A stretch of DNA of 31,700 bases, from NCBI GenBank assembly GCA_015179025.1, contig WHUX01000408.1, forward strand, positions 1 through 31,700, read 5' to 3'. This DNA comes from Terfezia claveryi (Eukaryota > Ascomycota > Pezizomycetes > Pezizales > Pezizaceae). The first letter of the stretch is position 1. Each line of letters starts with the position of its first letter. Shown piece after piece: positions 1-9,157 of the stretch. Below the pieces are notes generated by a model. That model was not told the origin of the DNA and ran no database searches. It saw nothing but the letters and a program-made list of their open reading frames with translations. The translations under genes and the position numbers were made by a program.

Positions 1-793
1 AGGACATCCTCGCCTGGCAGGCTCCTCGGAACGTCAAAAAAGTGCAGAGGTTTATTGGATTTGCTAATTTCTATCGCCGGTTTATTCAAGGCTTTAGTAG
101 TTTGGCTTTGCCGATTCAGACACTAATGCACAATGGAGTTCCTTGGAACTGGACACAGCAGTGTCAACAGGCCTTCGATGAGTTGAAATATAGGTTCACC
201 ACTGCTCCGATACTATGCCATTATCACCCAGAACGACCAAAAATGATCGAGACAGATGCGTCTGATCTAGCAAAAGCTGGTATTCTATCCCAAAAAGAAC
301 CAGATGGTCGTTGGCACCCAGTAGCATACTATTCGAAACGCTTTATCCCAGCAGAACTTAATTACGATGTCCATGATAAAGAGATGGTCGTAATTGTCAA
401 TTGTTTTCAGGAATGGAGACATTTTCTCATGGGTGCCCCGAGGAGATAATTGTGTATACGGATCACAAGAACCTTGAGTACTTTAATTCCACTAAGATAC
501 TCAATCGAAGGCAGGCCAGATGGGCGGAAATACTAAGCCAGTTTAATTTTAGAATCATCTACCGCCCAGGTGATAAAAATGGCAAAGCAGATGCGCTTTC
601 TCGTCAGGTTGATCCTGACCTCGAAGGAGGGGGAGAGAAGCAGGACCACACGATTCGGATGTTCAAGCCTGGTCAATTCCAACTAGGAACAAGTGAGGAG
701 AGTCTAGTAACGCGCCGTATTATGGCAGTGAAGGCCTCACAAACAGAAGAATCAAGTTGGTCAAAGAGATCCAGAGGCTGGCCTCAAGGATGA
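1..793 (+). pseudogene. pol: pol fragment: end of reverse transcriptase and RNase H (copy A)
   Basis: Residues after the RT palm open the fragment: an EDILAWQAP-like thumb segment, then QRFIGFANFYRRFI. RNase H follows, with TDASDLAKAGIL (first catalytic Asp), DKEMVVIV (Glu) and [11 protein letters not shown] (second Asp). A linker ending ADALSRQ leads towards integrase. RNase H removes the RNA strand during reverse transcription in the virus-like particle. The frame breaks near 438, where a G is missing compared with copy F, and again near 765-775, where two single A residues are missing. The gene starts outside the window. Family assignment is secure; activity is very unlikely in this state. 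Confidence 0.9.
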
Positions 794-796
794 CAA

Positions 797-2261
797 GTGG
801 TTAGGGATTCGGAAGCGTTGAAGTTTGGCAAGGAGTACCCTGGACTCGATCATTACGGTTTAGAAGATGACATGGTAACCTATGAACGTCGCCTATATAT
901 ACCTGACAACAACTCCCTTAAGTTGAAAGTGGCTTTCCAGTGTCACGATGCTAAAGTTGCAGGTCATTTCGGACGTGACAAAACCCTCGAGCTCATGAAA
1001 CGAAATTACTACTGGCCTAATATGGAAGACTGGGTACGAAACTACGTTCGCACATGTGATGCTTGCCAAAGAAACAAGACTGCAAGACACAAGAAATATG
1101 GCAAGCTCGTACCTCTTCCAATCCCCTATAGGCCGTGGGAAACATTTCGATGGATTTCATCACTGATTTACCACCAGTAAAGGGTATAATCAGATCTGGG
1201 TTATTGTTGATAGGTTTACTAAGATGTCACATTTCATTCCCTTAAAGAACCGGAAGGCAAAAGAGTTGGCTGGGATATTTGTCAAGGAGGTTTGGAGGCT
1301 GCATGGATTACCAAAGAGGGTTGTTTCGGATCGGGATTCGGTGTTTACAAGTTCGTTTTGGATGGAGGTAATGCGGTTATTAGGAGTTGAGTTGGATAAG
1401 TCCTCGGCATATCACCCCCAGACTGATGGTCAAACTGAACGAGTCAACCAGACCCTTGAGCATTATCTACGGACGTATTGCTGTTGGGATCAGGATGACT
1501 GGGTCGAGTTATTACCATTTGCCGAGTTCTGTTATAATAACACTGTCCACTCTAGTACTAAACTCACACCATTCTTCGCCGCATATGCTCAACACCCAGA
1601 AAATAATTTCCAGAACCCAACCGAAGCCTCAACTGAATCGAACAACCCTGAGGCAGTCAAGACAGTCGAAACCTTGGACGCAATGAGAGAGGCTATGAGG
1701 GAGAACATGAAGGCAGCGCAGGACCGGATGTCCAAATACTACAATCTCAAGGTAGCAGAGAAGGAACCAACATTCAAAGTGGGAGATTGGGTTATGGTCA
1801 ATGCAAAGAACATCAAAACAAGGCGTCCGACCAAGAAGCTTGACTACAAGTTACGAGGGAAGTTTAGAATTAAACGGCTTATTGGCACTTATGCCTATGA
1901 GTTAGAGCTTCCCCCAAGTACAGGCAAAACTCACCCAGTTTTTCATATTAGTTTGTTGGAACCCTACCACCTTAATACGATTGCCGGCAGACGCTCACCA
2001 ACACCCCCTCCAGTCGACCTCGAAGAATCGGAATACCAGGTGGAAAAGGTTAGGACGAGTGAGCTCAGGAAGGGACGGGTTATGTATTTAGTCTCTTGGA
2101 AGGGTTACGGTCCTGATGACGACACATGGGAACCATATGAGAACCTGAAGGATGGAGCAGCCGATTTAATTCGAAAATTCCATCTGGATAATCCTCGTAA
2201 GCCTCGGACCCTGATGTTATCTTGTGAGGATTTTTCTTTTTTTCCTATTATTAGGCATTAG
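797..2261 (+). pseudogene. pol: pol fragment: integrase and chromodomain (copy A)
   Basis: The N-terminal HHCC zinc finger is visible: two His spaced by six residues in CHDAKVAGHFG, then CDAC. The DDE core follows with MDFITDLPP (first Asp, in a broken segment), SDRDSVFTS (second Asp) and TDGQTERVNQ (Glu). A GPY/F-type C-terminal domain ends near PVFHISLLEPYHL. A chromodomain follows from about 2034 (YQVEKV ... YLVSWKGYGPDDDTWEPYENL). Chromodomains in this position are known to steer integration to modified chromatin. Frames break near 1144 (missing C) and near 1179 (missing base, creating TAA). A one-base loss near 2206, shared with copy C, shifts the C-terminus past the stop that copy F uses at DPDVIL. 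Confidence 0.9.
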
Positions 2262-2470
2262 GTTTTTTGAATTATCTTTACGTTTTTGTTTTACCTGTAT
2301 TTCTTATGCCATATTGTCCCAGGGGTGCAATGAGACGTACGCAGCTATGTTTTGGCTGTCGTACATGAGGACTGGTCCTCAAGCCCCATCCATTGTTATT
2401 AGTAGCAATAATGATTCTGATTGCATGATCAATTAGGTTCTTGCGGACAAGAACCTTAAGGGGGAGGCAC
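2228..2470 (+). other. Structured 3' untranslated stretch and polypurine tract (copy A)
   Basis: This is the stretch between the ancestral pol stop and the 3' LTR. It holds three inverted repeats in a row: GTACGCAGC at 2337-2345 against GCTGTCGTAC at 2355-2364 (one bulged base), GAGGAC-TG-GTCCTC at 2367-2380, and AGGTTCTTG-CGGA-CAAGAACCT at 2435-2456. A purine run, AAGGGGGAGG at 2458-2467, lies three bases before the LTR and is the probable plus-strand primer. Copies C and F keep the last stem and the purine run. Confidence 0.75.
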
Positions 2471-3605
2471 TGTCACGGGGTGACATCCAGCCCTACCAAA
2501 GGTACTTGGGCCCTTATAGAACGACCCTAGAATCTATATGAACTCTAGGTACACTCTTAGCAGTGTGGTGCAAACGTTTCTAATACTTATCTATAAGAGT
2601 TAAGTATATAAACGGGTATGAACCTCGGAGTGGTTTATAATCATCCTAGATGGTTAAGACCCTTATGGAACGTCCATAGACCCTTGAGGGAGCTACGGTT
2701 TAAGTTTCATAAGAATCCGATTAACGGTTCAATAGTTATACTCAGATTAATATGCTGACTATATGCATATATATGCTAGCTATATTAGCTGTTACCCTGA
2801 AGTCTTGGCTTACCCTGAATATTGAATTATTACCCTGAACTGCAGGAAAATAATTCGGTAAAAATAACTAAAAAAATGAAGGACCGAGGGCGCACTTTAG
2901 ACCAAAGTGCGTCCGGTGACACTATAAGGAGTGCGCCCAGGACAGAGGCCAAAGGTAGGGCCAAAACATAAAGTTCTCCGAATTTAATGTTTCAAGGTTC
3001 TATCTAGGCCTACTCTTCGTCCTGATTCCATTTCTGCAATCCTTTTATGATCGAAGTTAAACTCATGGAGATATAAGACTTTTAATATGGTCATATAGGT
3101 CCACGAGGAGGTTTACTTATTATTGGTAATAACTCCGTGAATAATTTGGGTATCAGATAAACTAAGATTCTATAATCTTCTATGCGTTGATACCTTTCCA
3201 ATGTAATCTACTTGTGACCCACGGTTCTCTATTCATAGAGTTATGTGCAGTTGAAAATTATTTTCAATGGACACTAGACACTATTAAGTGAATATTGCCG
3301 GAAACATAATTAGATGCCTTCGGATATTGTCAGATGGTAATTGATAGTATCGGGGATTGGTAACGTATCTGGAATTGAATTTAGTTGTCTCAGATAAGAA
3401 TTCTTTAATGGGATAAGCAGCTATAAGCGAAGTACGTATAACATGCAGACATGGGAATATTCTCTACGTTCGGGTTAGTAACCTGTGACAACGAGTGCAG
3501 ATAGCAACTGCATTAACAAAGGTATGGATGGCATAACACTTAGGAAGAAATTCCAGGGTGACAGGTAGGCCCGAGTTTTATAAAATATTTTTATCATAAG
3601 AATAT
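2471..3605 (+). repeat. 3' LTR of copy A, truncated
   Basis: The LTR starts TGTCACGGGG directly after the polypurine tract. It matches the complete 1,461-bp LTR of copy C up to AAGAATAT at 3605, then switches to unrelated sequence starting TGTAAGG. About 325 bp of the 3' end is missing, including the TATA-like box and the presumed transcript start. It carries the LTR's three TTACCCTGAA motifs (2792, 2810, 2830) and the U3 hairpin at 2888-2914. Its sequence is closer to the LTR of C than to that of G. Confidence 0.92.
2888..2914 (+). promoter_or_regulatory. LTR U3 stem-loop
   Basis: CGCACTTT (2891-2898) and AAAGTGCG (2904-2911) form a perfect 8-bp stem around AGACC. Flanking GGG and TCC extend it by three pairs, one of them G-T. 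The same palindrome occurs in both F LTRs (near 19140-19170 and 26846-26874) and, with one changed base, in C and G. Its function is unknown. Confidence 0.55.
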
Positions 3606-4161
3606 TGTAAGGAATACTTGTTTTTTCTCCTTACTATAAGTCTTGTTTGAACGTTGGAATCTCTTTGGCTATTTTTAGGATTTTCTTTATCTAATGTTAG
3701 GACGCATATTACTTGTTTAGATATTTCCCTCAGTTGAATTAGTATATGGATTACTCATGTATTAGTGTTGTCTTTCTTTAGCATGTTATCTCTTTCCTTT
3801 ATCGATGACTCATTACTGACATGTTTTATGTGCTCAGCAAGCTAACCACTTTCTCCTGTTCCAGTTGCCTATTTTGTTCGGCAACTGATGTCATGTCTTA
3901 TTCTCTATTCTATTGTCAGCCTCGTTTCTATTACTTTCTCTGGCGTCATCTATATACTAAATGTATCTAGAATAAGCTATCTTGTATCTATTATGATCAG
4001 GTATCATAATGAGTCTTGATGATTGTCCTTACATAAGTTCGTTTAGACTCATAGCCTCAGAAATCTAGTGTCTATTAAAGACCTTATTTCTGCGGCCTCT
4101 AGATAGGACAGGATCCTTTCAGTACCATCTAGTCGAAAAACATCAGAATATACAAGCTACA
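3606..4161 (+). repeat. Probable 5' LTR of gypsy B
   Basis: The stretch starts TGTAAGGAAT and can end at CTACA (4157-4161), giving TGTA...TACA termini. TGGTAATATTC, a possible primer-binding site, begins two bases later at 4163. The 5' border is sharp because it interrupts copy A's LTR. The 3' border is inferred only from the terminal bases, because no second copy is in the window for comparison. The interior is AT-rich with no ORF. Confidence 0.5.
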
Positions 4162-4640
4162 CTGGTAATATTCTTTCTCCAGATCTCCGTGACTCTCCCG
4201 AACACCCCCCAAATACACCAACAGCCAGCCGCTCTTTAGGACTCCTGTATAGGACCTAGACAGTGTGCTTAGCTGCCCAACCACGTTGGTAGAGCCGTGT
4301 TCATCTCAGGAACACCTCTACTAACTTGGCCCACACTTACATTTTTTTTACCTGCAAACCAGCTTTAAAATTCTTCCTCCTCTTTTGCTAGGGCTTGATC
4401 ACCCCTAGTTCCTCTTGAACCTTGTCTAGACACTCTAGTCAATTCCTTTAGCTACTCTAGCTACTCCAGAACCCGAGCTCAACAAGGCCTGTGAATCAGT
4501 TAGTCACTGTTCTCCCTTGTCATTCCAGAAAAACGCCATCATACTTCTGTCAGTACTAGTTATTCAGTACTAGCCTCTTTAGCAACACACGGTTTCGGAA
4601 TCTCAGTAAAAGCCTTGCAAACGAAATTAAGCAAGCCCCA
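4162..4640 (+). other. Leader of gypsy B
   Basis: This is a noncoding stretch between the probable LTR and the gag start. It holds the candidate primer-binding site at 4163 and pyrimidine-rich tracts, with no sizeable ORF on the forward strand. A fragment at 4285-4315 resembles a tRNA D-arm plus anticodon arm but lacks a T-arm, so I do not call it a tRNA. Confidence 0.45.
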
Positions 4641-5460
4641 ATGGCATCAGAACAACACTCAGTTCTTAGAACCTCTAGCAGACTTTCAGGCCATGACCCT
4701 GAATTTAGTCCTCTCAAACAGAATCCTAGTTCTAGAACCACATCTAGACAATCATCTAAGGCAGATGAGGAAGAAGAACTCGAACAGGATGATGATGAGT
4801 TAGAAGAGTATCAAACGGAAGAAGAAACTCCTAAACTATCAACTCAAGGAAAACGTCCAGCAGTAGTTGTTCAGCAACCTACTCCAATCAAGCCTCAGCA
4901 ATCCTTTCAGCCTGAACCCAAAGATCAAAATGAATTATTCAATATGATTACAAACATGTCTGCATTCTATTACCAGCATAAACCAAGAGCTAAAACATTT
5001 AATAATGATTATGAAGGATTTATTCAATTAATCAAAGCTACTTCAGAATTAGCTCAGGAACTTAAGCAACAAAATGTTCCAGGACAATTTCCGATCACGC
5101 CAGAAAAACCAGCAAGACGTGGATTAGATCATTTAGGAATTCCAACAGCACCACAGAAAACTAAGGAAACTCACCCAAGCTTCCTATCTCATGCAAAAAA
5201 GGAATTCCGTGAAACCTTTTTACCTAAGAATCCTTTAGATATTTTTCGTGGATCTAGTTCCTCCTCTCAATACCCGAAACCAGTTCTCCAGTCTTTCCGC
5301 CTCTAAGAAGCCCTTCAGCCCCTCCTGGATCTACATAAACACTAGTACCAAAACTCAGACAACCTCATTTCAGAACCCTGCTAGTACTACTACATCTAAT
5401 ACTATGCCACCACCTCAGCAACCTCAACACGTTCCTCCACCTACTCTTAAGCCTCCATAA
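4641..5460 (+). pseudogene. gag: gypsy B gag, N-terminal part (frameshifted)
   Basis: The ORF begins MASEQHSVLR and runs 221 residues. It is hydrophilic and largely disordered, with an acidic stretch (EEEELEQDDDELEEY), a Gln/Pro-rich segment and a helical region around NMITNMSAFYYQHKPR. The frame changes near 5290 into a Ser/Thr/Pro-rich segment ending at 5460. An acidic Ser-rich stretch (DDSDGSDSESSE, about 5518-5560) continues in another frame towards the next gag block. The start is the first Met of the open frame and follows the leader. Gag would form the virus-like particle. The assignment rests on position and composition plus the downstream capsid-like and zinc-knuckle sequence. Confidence 0.6.
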
Positions 5461-5603
5461 ACACCTAGCAAAACTCCAGCTAAGGTTAGATTGTCAGCTC
5501 TCCTAGATCTGGTAACCCTGATGATTCAGATGGATCAGACTCTGAATCATCTGAAGGAAATAACAATCGAATTCCTATTGGATGCATTAGAAGATCTCAA
5601 AGC

Positions 5604-6460
5604 ATGGATACTACATCAAGTTCAGTCTTTGGAAGCAGCAAACTTAAAGCTCCTAAACTCAAGATGAATAATAGAGCTAGAAAATGGAAAGAAGCAGCTA
5701 CCTTTGACAACTGGGTAGATGATGCTAAGGATCTTTTAGATGTGGGAGACCTCGATCCAGACTCTAGAGAAGCTATGATTTGGCTCGGTTGGCACTTAGA
5801 AGGAGACGCAAAAGTTCTACACAGTTCTTACCGAAAGACGATAAAACTAAGAACAACACAGTGGCTCAATTCCTTGTAGAATTTCGGAAATTCTGCATTC
5901 CCTTTACCAGCAAAGATCAGCTTTGGAATGAATTCCAAGCTATCAGACAGACGCAGAATGGACGCACTAAACCTATCCAACAAGTTGCAAATAAGATTAA
6001 GCAGATGCAACTCCTTCTTACTAAGATAACGGATTGGCAGTGTTACCATCAATTGTTAGAAGCTATGGACTCTTCCTTACTCCATAAAGTTAGGGCTTAT
6101 ATTAACGAAGATATGGACTGGAACGAGATGATTGAACTCTGCAGTAAGCATGATTCAGTTATGCACAACTTCCAAGCCTCAAAAAAAGATCATAAGCCTA
6201 AAAATGGTCAGAAAGTGCGTCAACAATCTCAGACACATCAGACAGGCTTTAATCCTGGACCTTCTAAGACTACGTTTAATAAGTCTAAGTCTTTCAGCAA
6301 GCCTGCAACCTCACCCTCGACATTCAAGAAGCTAACTCCAGAAGAAAAAGTTGAGCTAGCCAAGAAAGGAGGATGTTTCTATTGTAGGAAGTTAGGACAT
6401 CAAGCTACTAACTGTCCAGCCAAGAAGCAACAAATTCGAAGTGCCGCAGGCACTATTGAG
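5604..6460 (+). pseudogene. gag: gypsy B gag, capsid-like region and zinc knuckle
   Basis: The capsid-like region begins near KLKAPKLKMNNRARKW and WVDDAKDLLDVGDL. The frame shifts near 5830 and continues FLVEFRKFCIPFTSKDQLWNEFQAI, a pattern typical of retrotransposon gag (formerly the UBN2/Retrotrans_gag families). A basic Lys/Ser-rich linker leads to a zinc knuckle, C-FY-C-RKLG-H-QATN-C (CX2CX4HX4C), at about 6373-6414, which binds the element RNA. The downstream frame is open without interruption to 7222, so gag and protease share one frame here. The single frameshift prevents a full-length product. Confidence 0.8.
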
Positions 6461-7365
6461 CATGCAATTACAGAAGTTAAACACCCAGATAAGATTACTT
6501 CTGCAGTTCAATTCATTCAAGACCAAGAACCTCCTGCTCTACATACAAAAGGAAAATCAGTAACACCTATCATTGATACAGCAAAGGAACACCTCCTAGT
6601 TACTATGAAGATCAACAACCAACCTGCAAAGACTTTAGTTGATCAGCAAACTGCAGGTGCCGACCTCATTAGCAGCAAATTCTGTACCTTGCATAATTTC
6701 CACCTGCAGGCACTAAAAAAACCGATCACCTTGCAGATGACTATGAAAGGATCTAAAGGATCTATTAGCCATTATACTAAGGCAAATTGTGACTGGTTGG
6801 GATGGTCAGAGCAACAAATTTTCTATGTGGCTGCACTCAAAGATTGGGATGTAATCTTAGGGTCTCCATCTCTAAGACATACTAAAGCAGTGATCAATAT
6901 GGGTAATATGAGTGTTACTATTCAGCCCCCTGGACATTCTCGATTTACACTAGCCCCATGGACAGTCACACTAGTAATGAAAAATACTAGAAAAAAGGAG
7001 ATTAACACTAATCTCCCGACCCCTGCAAAAACCCTTGTTACTCACTTCCCAGACCCACACACACTTCAGAAAATTAATTCAGCTGCAACAACCCTGCAAC
7101 CTCATCACAATGTCTTTGATGAGTTCTCTGACGTATTTCCAGCTACGAAAATACTAGACCTACCTCCACTAAGAGAAGGAATAAACCATACGATCGATTT
7201 GAAAGATCTAAATGCAGTATAGAAACCAAGACCAATTAAGCCTAAAGAAAAATTCCTCCCTCAGCTATTGGAAAAACTCAGAGAGGAAGAGAAGACAGAC
7301 GTGTCTACAGGTCTAATGACACATCTGCATGTGCCATGTTTGTGATTCCCAAAACCGATGACCCC
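6461..7365 (+). pseudogene. pol: gypsy B protease-like domain and start of RT (truncated)
   Basis: The frame continues from gag. A retropepsin-like region carries LVDQQTAGADLISSKF where most families have an Asp-Thr/Ser-Gly triad followed by Ala. The typical end motif follows as WDVILGSPSLRHTKAVINMG. The RT entry region follows: HTIDLKDLNAV, then an in-frame TAG at 7220, then KPRPIKPKEKFLPQL and MFVIPKTDDPG. RT stops there at the Plavaka-like junction. The changed active site may be a family trait, since related fungal elements also have Thr/Gln-rich versions, but I cannot compare them here. No catalytic RT residues remain in the window. Confidence 0.75.
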
Positions 7366-7654
7366 GGTTGGACCTAGTCTGTGTGGTACCAACCAGACTC
7401 AGAATATCCTCGGGTTGAGACTAAGAATATCCTTAGTCTAGTTGAAAATCCTTGCAGTCATGCCAACCAGACTAGGTAGTCCGTACTTACTCGCCTCAAT
7501 TCTCCTGTACCAGGAGGACTGCCATTCCCCAACCAGACCAGTCTCTTACCTTCTTACGTTCACTTTATCATGGTTACCTACGAGCGGCTTGTGCCAACCA
7601 GACTTTGCTTTGTGATAGGAAGCCGACGTCAAGTGCCAATCTCAGGTAGCCTAG
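7366..7654 (+). repeat. Short-repeat array at the left end of the Plavaka-like element
   Basis: CCAACCAGAC occurs four times in the same direction, at 7389, 7463, 7529 and 7594, with spacings of 74, 66 and 65 bp. AGACTAAG (7418-7425) and CTTAGTCT (7432-7439) form a perfect 8-bp hairpin. Regularly spaced short motifs of this kind are typical of subterminal regions of CACTA-type transposons, where the transposase binds. There is no convincing ORF. One inverse copy of the 10-mer lies at 9861-9870, inside coding sequence. Confidence 0.55.
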
Positions 7655-8019
7655 TTGATAGGAGAGTATGCAATGTCAATTTTGCAACTATCAGTTCACT
7701 GTAGCTGGCCATTATGGCCGACATCTATGAAAAAAACACGCTGGCAAAGAACTGCAATCCAGTCTGCCCCAAAAAACGGCGACGCCAGATCCTCAGAGGT
7801 TGTCATGTACCCTCAAGTGATGCCGGAAGTACAGCGTCGACGCTGTACTTAGAGTACAAATGGACTGACCGAACACAGTTCGGAAGCTACCTCAACAGTG
7901 CTTGGCAACATTAGATTACCAAGCATTGCGCAGACATCATCAGACCCTCTAAGTCCTCATCAATGTACTGAGGAGTATCTCCACAGTCACTCTAAGTCGG
8001 ACAAGTCATACGCTGGTGG
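7655..8019 (+). pseudogene. Degenerate N-terminal stretch of the Plavaka-like protein
   Basis: Only short overlapping open frames of 65-75 residues are present, in three frames, and none has a motif that I recognise. From position, this is probably the eroded N-terminal part of the transposon protein. It could equally be noncoding. Confidence 0.35.
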
Positions 8020-8550
8020 TTGTTCACGCCCATGCGGAATCCATCATGGAATCCACTATTACCCTTTACCAGTGCTTATGAATATAAACTTGCACGATTC
8101 TTCCATCAGAGCAAGACTTCGATGAAGCAAATTGACCAATTTTTCAGAGATGACTTGCTACCTCTGGATACCTCCCGGACACTAGGGGTCGGCTATAGGT
8201 CTGGTCATACCTGGCGTAATAAAATGCGGGTCCGTCAACCCCCTTTCTACAGATGGAGGAAATTAATTGTGAATGACAGATTAACCGCTCTGGATGTAAA
8301 GCCAATCCAGAATGCGCTATGGAGTCTCCCCACGGTCCACCCACCGAGCATTGTACGTGGAGACATACTACATAATATACACCTAGGTGTCCTGAAAAAT
8401 TTGATGGAGTGGATACAGGGATTCTTGGGAAAACACAAAAGGCTTGCAGTTTTCGATGAAATATGGAGTACATTGCTGGCATACCTAGGGTTCACTCCAC
8501 CACGGAAGCAGTATCGCCAAATCACAATGTGGAGGGGTGCGGAAATGTGA
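8020..8550 (+). pseudogene. Plavaka-like transposase fragment
   Basis: This 176-residue fragment opens with a segment like the N-terminal region of Plavaka proteins (EYKLARFFHQSKTS ... FFRDDLLP ... GYRSGHTWRNKM). It then passes directly to a region normally found near the C-terminal side of the transposase (NDRLTALDVKPIQNALW, RGDILHNIHLGVLKNLMEWI, FDEIWSTLLAYLGF, YRQITMWRGAEM). In family members I recall, several hundred residues with the acidic catalytic positions lie between these two parts, so a large internal deletion is likely. It ends at a TGA where related proteins continue with Arg-Asn. The fragment is probably inactive. Confidence 0.7.
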
Positions 8551-9121
8551 GGTGTGGGATGGGTCATTCTTGGTTGTTTCACAGCCACCATGCGTCGTGA
8601 GACGGACACCAGCCGACTGGGGCCAGTTGCTCAGGCTGATGTGAAAATTGCTATCCGGGCCGTTCGTGCGCTGTCGGACTTCTGTTTAATTGCCCAATAT
8701 CAAGTCATATGGGGGAGACAATCCAATATATGACTAAGTACCTACAGGAATTCCACAAGTATCGTATATATTTGGGGAATTTCATGCAAGTAAGGCTGAC
8801 CAGAACAAGGCGAAAGGGGCTTCTAAGGATATGGCAGCGACTCAGGCTCGTCAGGCAACAATTTCGAGTTACTTTCCGGCAACGGCCACGCAGAAGGCAA
8901 ACCAAGCAACTGCAAATCGTCAGGAACGAGAACACCTGGTGACCGACATACTGGGTCAGTCTACATTCAACTATCCGAAGCTACACCTTCTGACCCATTA
9001 CGCAGAACAGGTCATTCAATTTGGAACCCTCCCACATTATTCAACAGAGATTACCGAGGCCCTCCACAAGCCACTGAAGGATGCTTATAAACGTTCGAAT
9101 AGAGTTGACGCAATAATGTAA
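8551..9121 (+). pseudogene. Plavaka-like protein, middle C-terminal region (frameshifted)
   Basis: The reading continues in other frames after the TGA. Recognisable pieces are AIRAVRALSDFCLIAQYQ (about 8648-8702), then from 8831 a Lys/Gln-rich linker and FNYPKLHLLTHYAEQVIQFG, YSTEITEALHKPLKDAYKRSN and a closing DAIM. The LHLLTHY and YSTEITE..HK blocks are characteristic landmarks of Plavaka and related fungal transposon proteins. At least two frame changes and a stop near 8733 separate the pieces. Confidence 0.65.
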
Positions 9122-9157
9122 ATTCTTGACACACATACAAGAGACCATGCGTTTAAG

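Larger units (their letters stand above)
1..3605 (+). mobile_element. Copy A: 3' half of a Ty3/gypsy chromovirus
   Basis: This is the 3' portion of an LTR retrotransposon in forward orientation. In order it holds the end of RT, RNase H, integrase, a chromodomain, a structured 3' untranslated stretch, a polypurine tract and a 3' LTR. Domain order RT-RNase H-IN with a chromodomain is diagnostic of Ty3/gypsy chromoviruses. The element enters the window in mid RT. Its LTR is cut at 3605, where a different gypsy element begins. Reading frames are broken by at least six single-base deletions relative to the sister copies. The last bases of the window continue exactly into its first base, so copy G may be its missing 5' half. 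Confidence 0.93.
3606..7365 (+). mobile_element. Gypsy B: a different Ty3/gypsy retrotransposon, 5' part
   Basis: This forward element is unrelated in sequence to the TGTCACGGGG family. It abuts copy A's LTR at 3605/3606. It holds a probable LTR, a leader, a gag with a CCHC knuckle, a protease-like domain and the first residues of RT, up to MFVIPKTDDPG at about 7335-7367. RT core, RNase H, integrase and the 3' LTR are absent, and Plavaka-like sequence starts at about 7366. The gag and protease style resembles gypsy elements of Agaricomycetes. The continuation of copy A's LTR is not found to its right, so the locus has been rearranged as well as inserted into. Confidence 0.8.

Noticed and set aside
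2224..2436. Possible extra C-terminal domain or small ORF after the chromodomain in A and C
   Set aside because: Copy F has a normal stop after DPDVIL. The open extension in A and C follows a one-base loss and reads through the hairpin-rich untranslated stretch.
4285..4315. tRNA-like sequence: GTTGGTAGAGC followed by a TGTTC/GAACA stem
   Set aside because: There is no T-arm (GTTCGA) and no acceptor stem. The 7-base loop fits poorly, and it lies in a retrotransposon leader.
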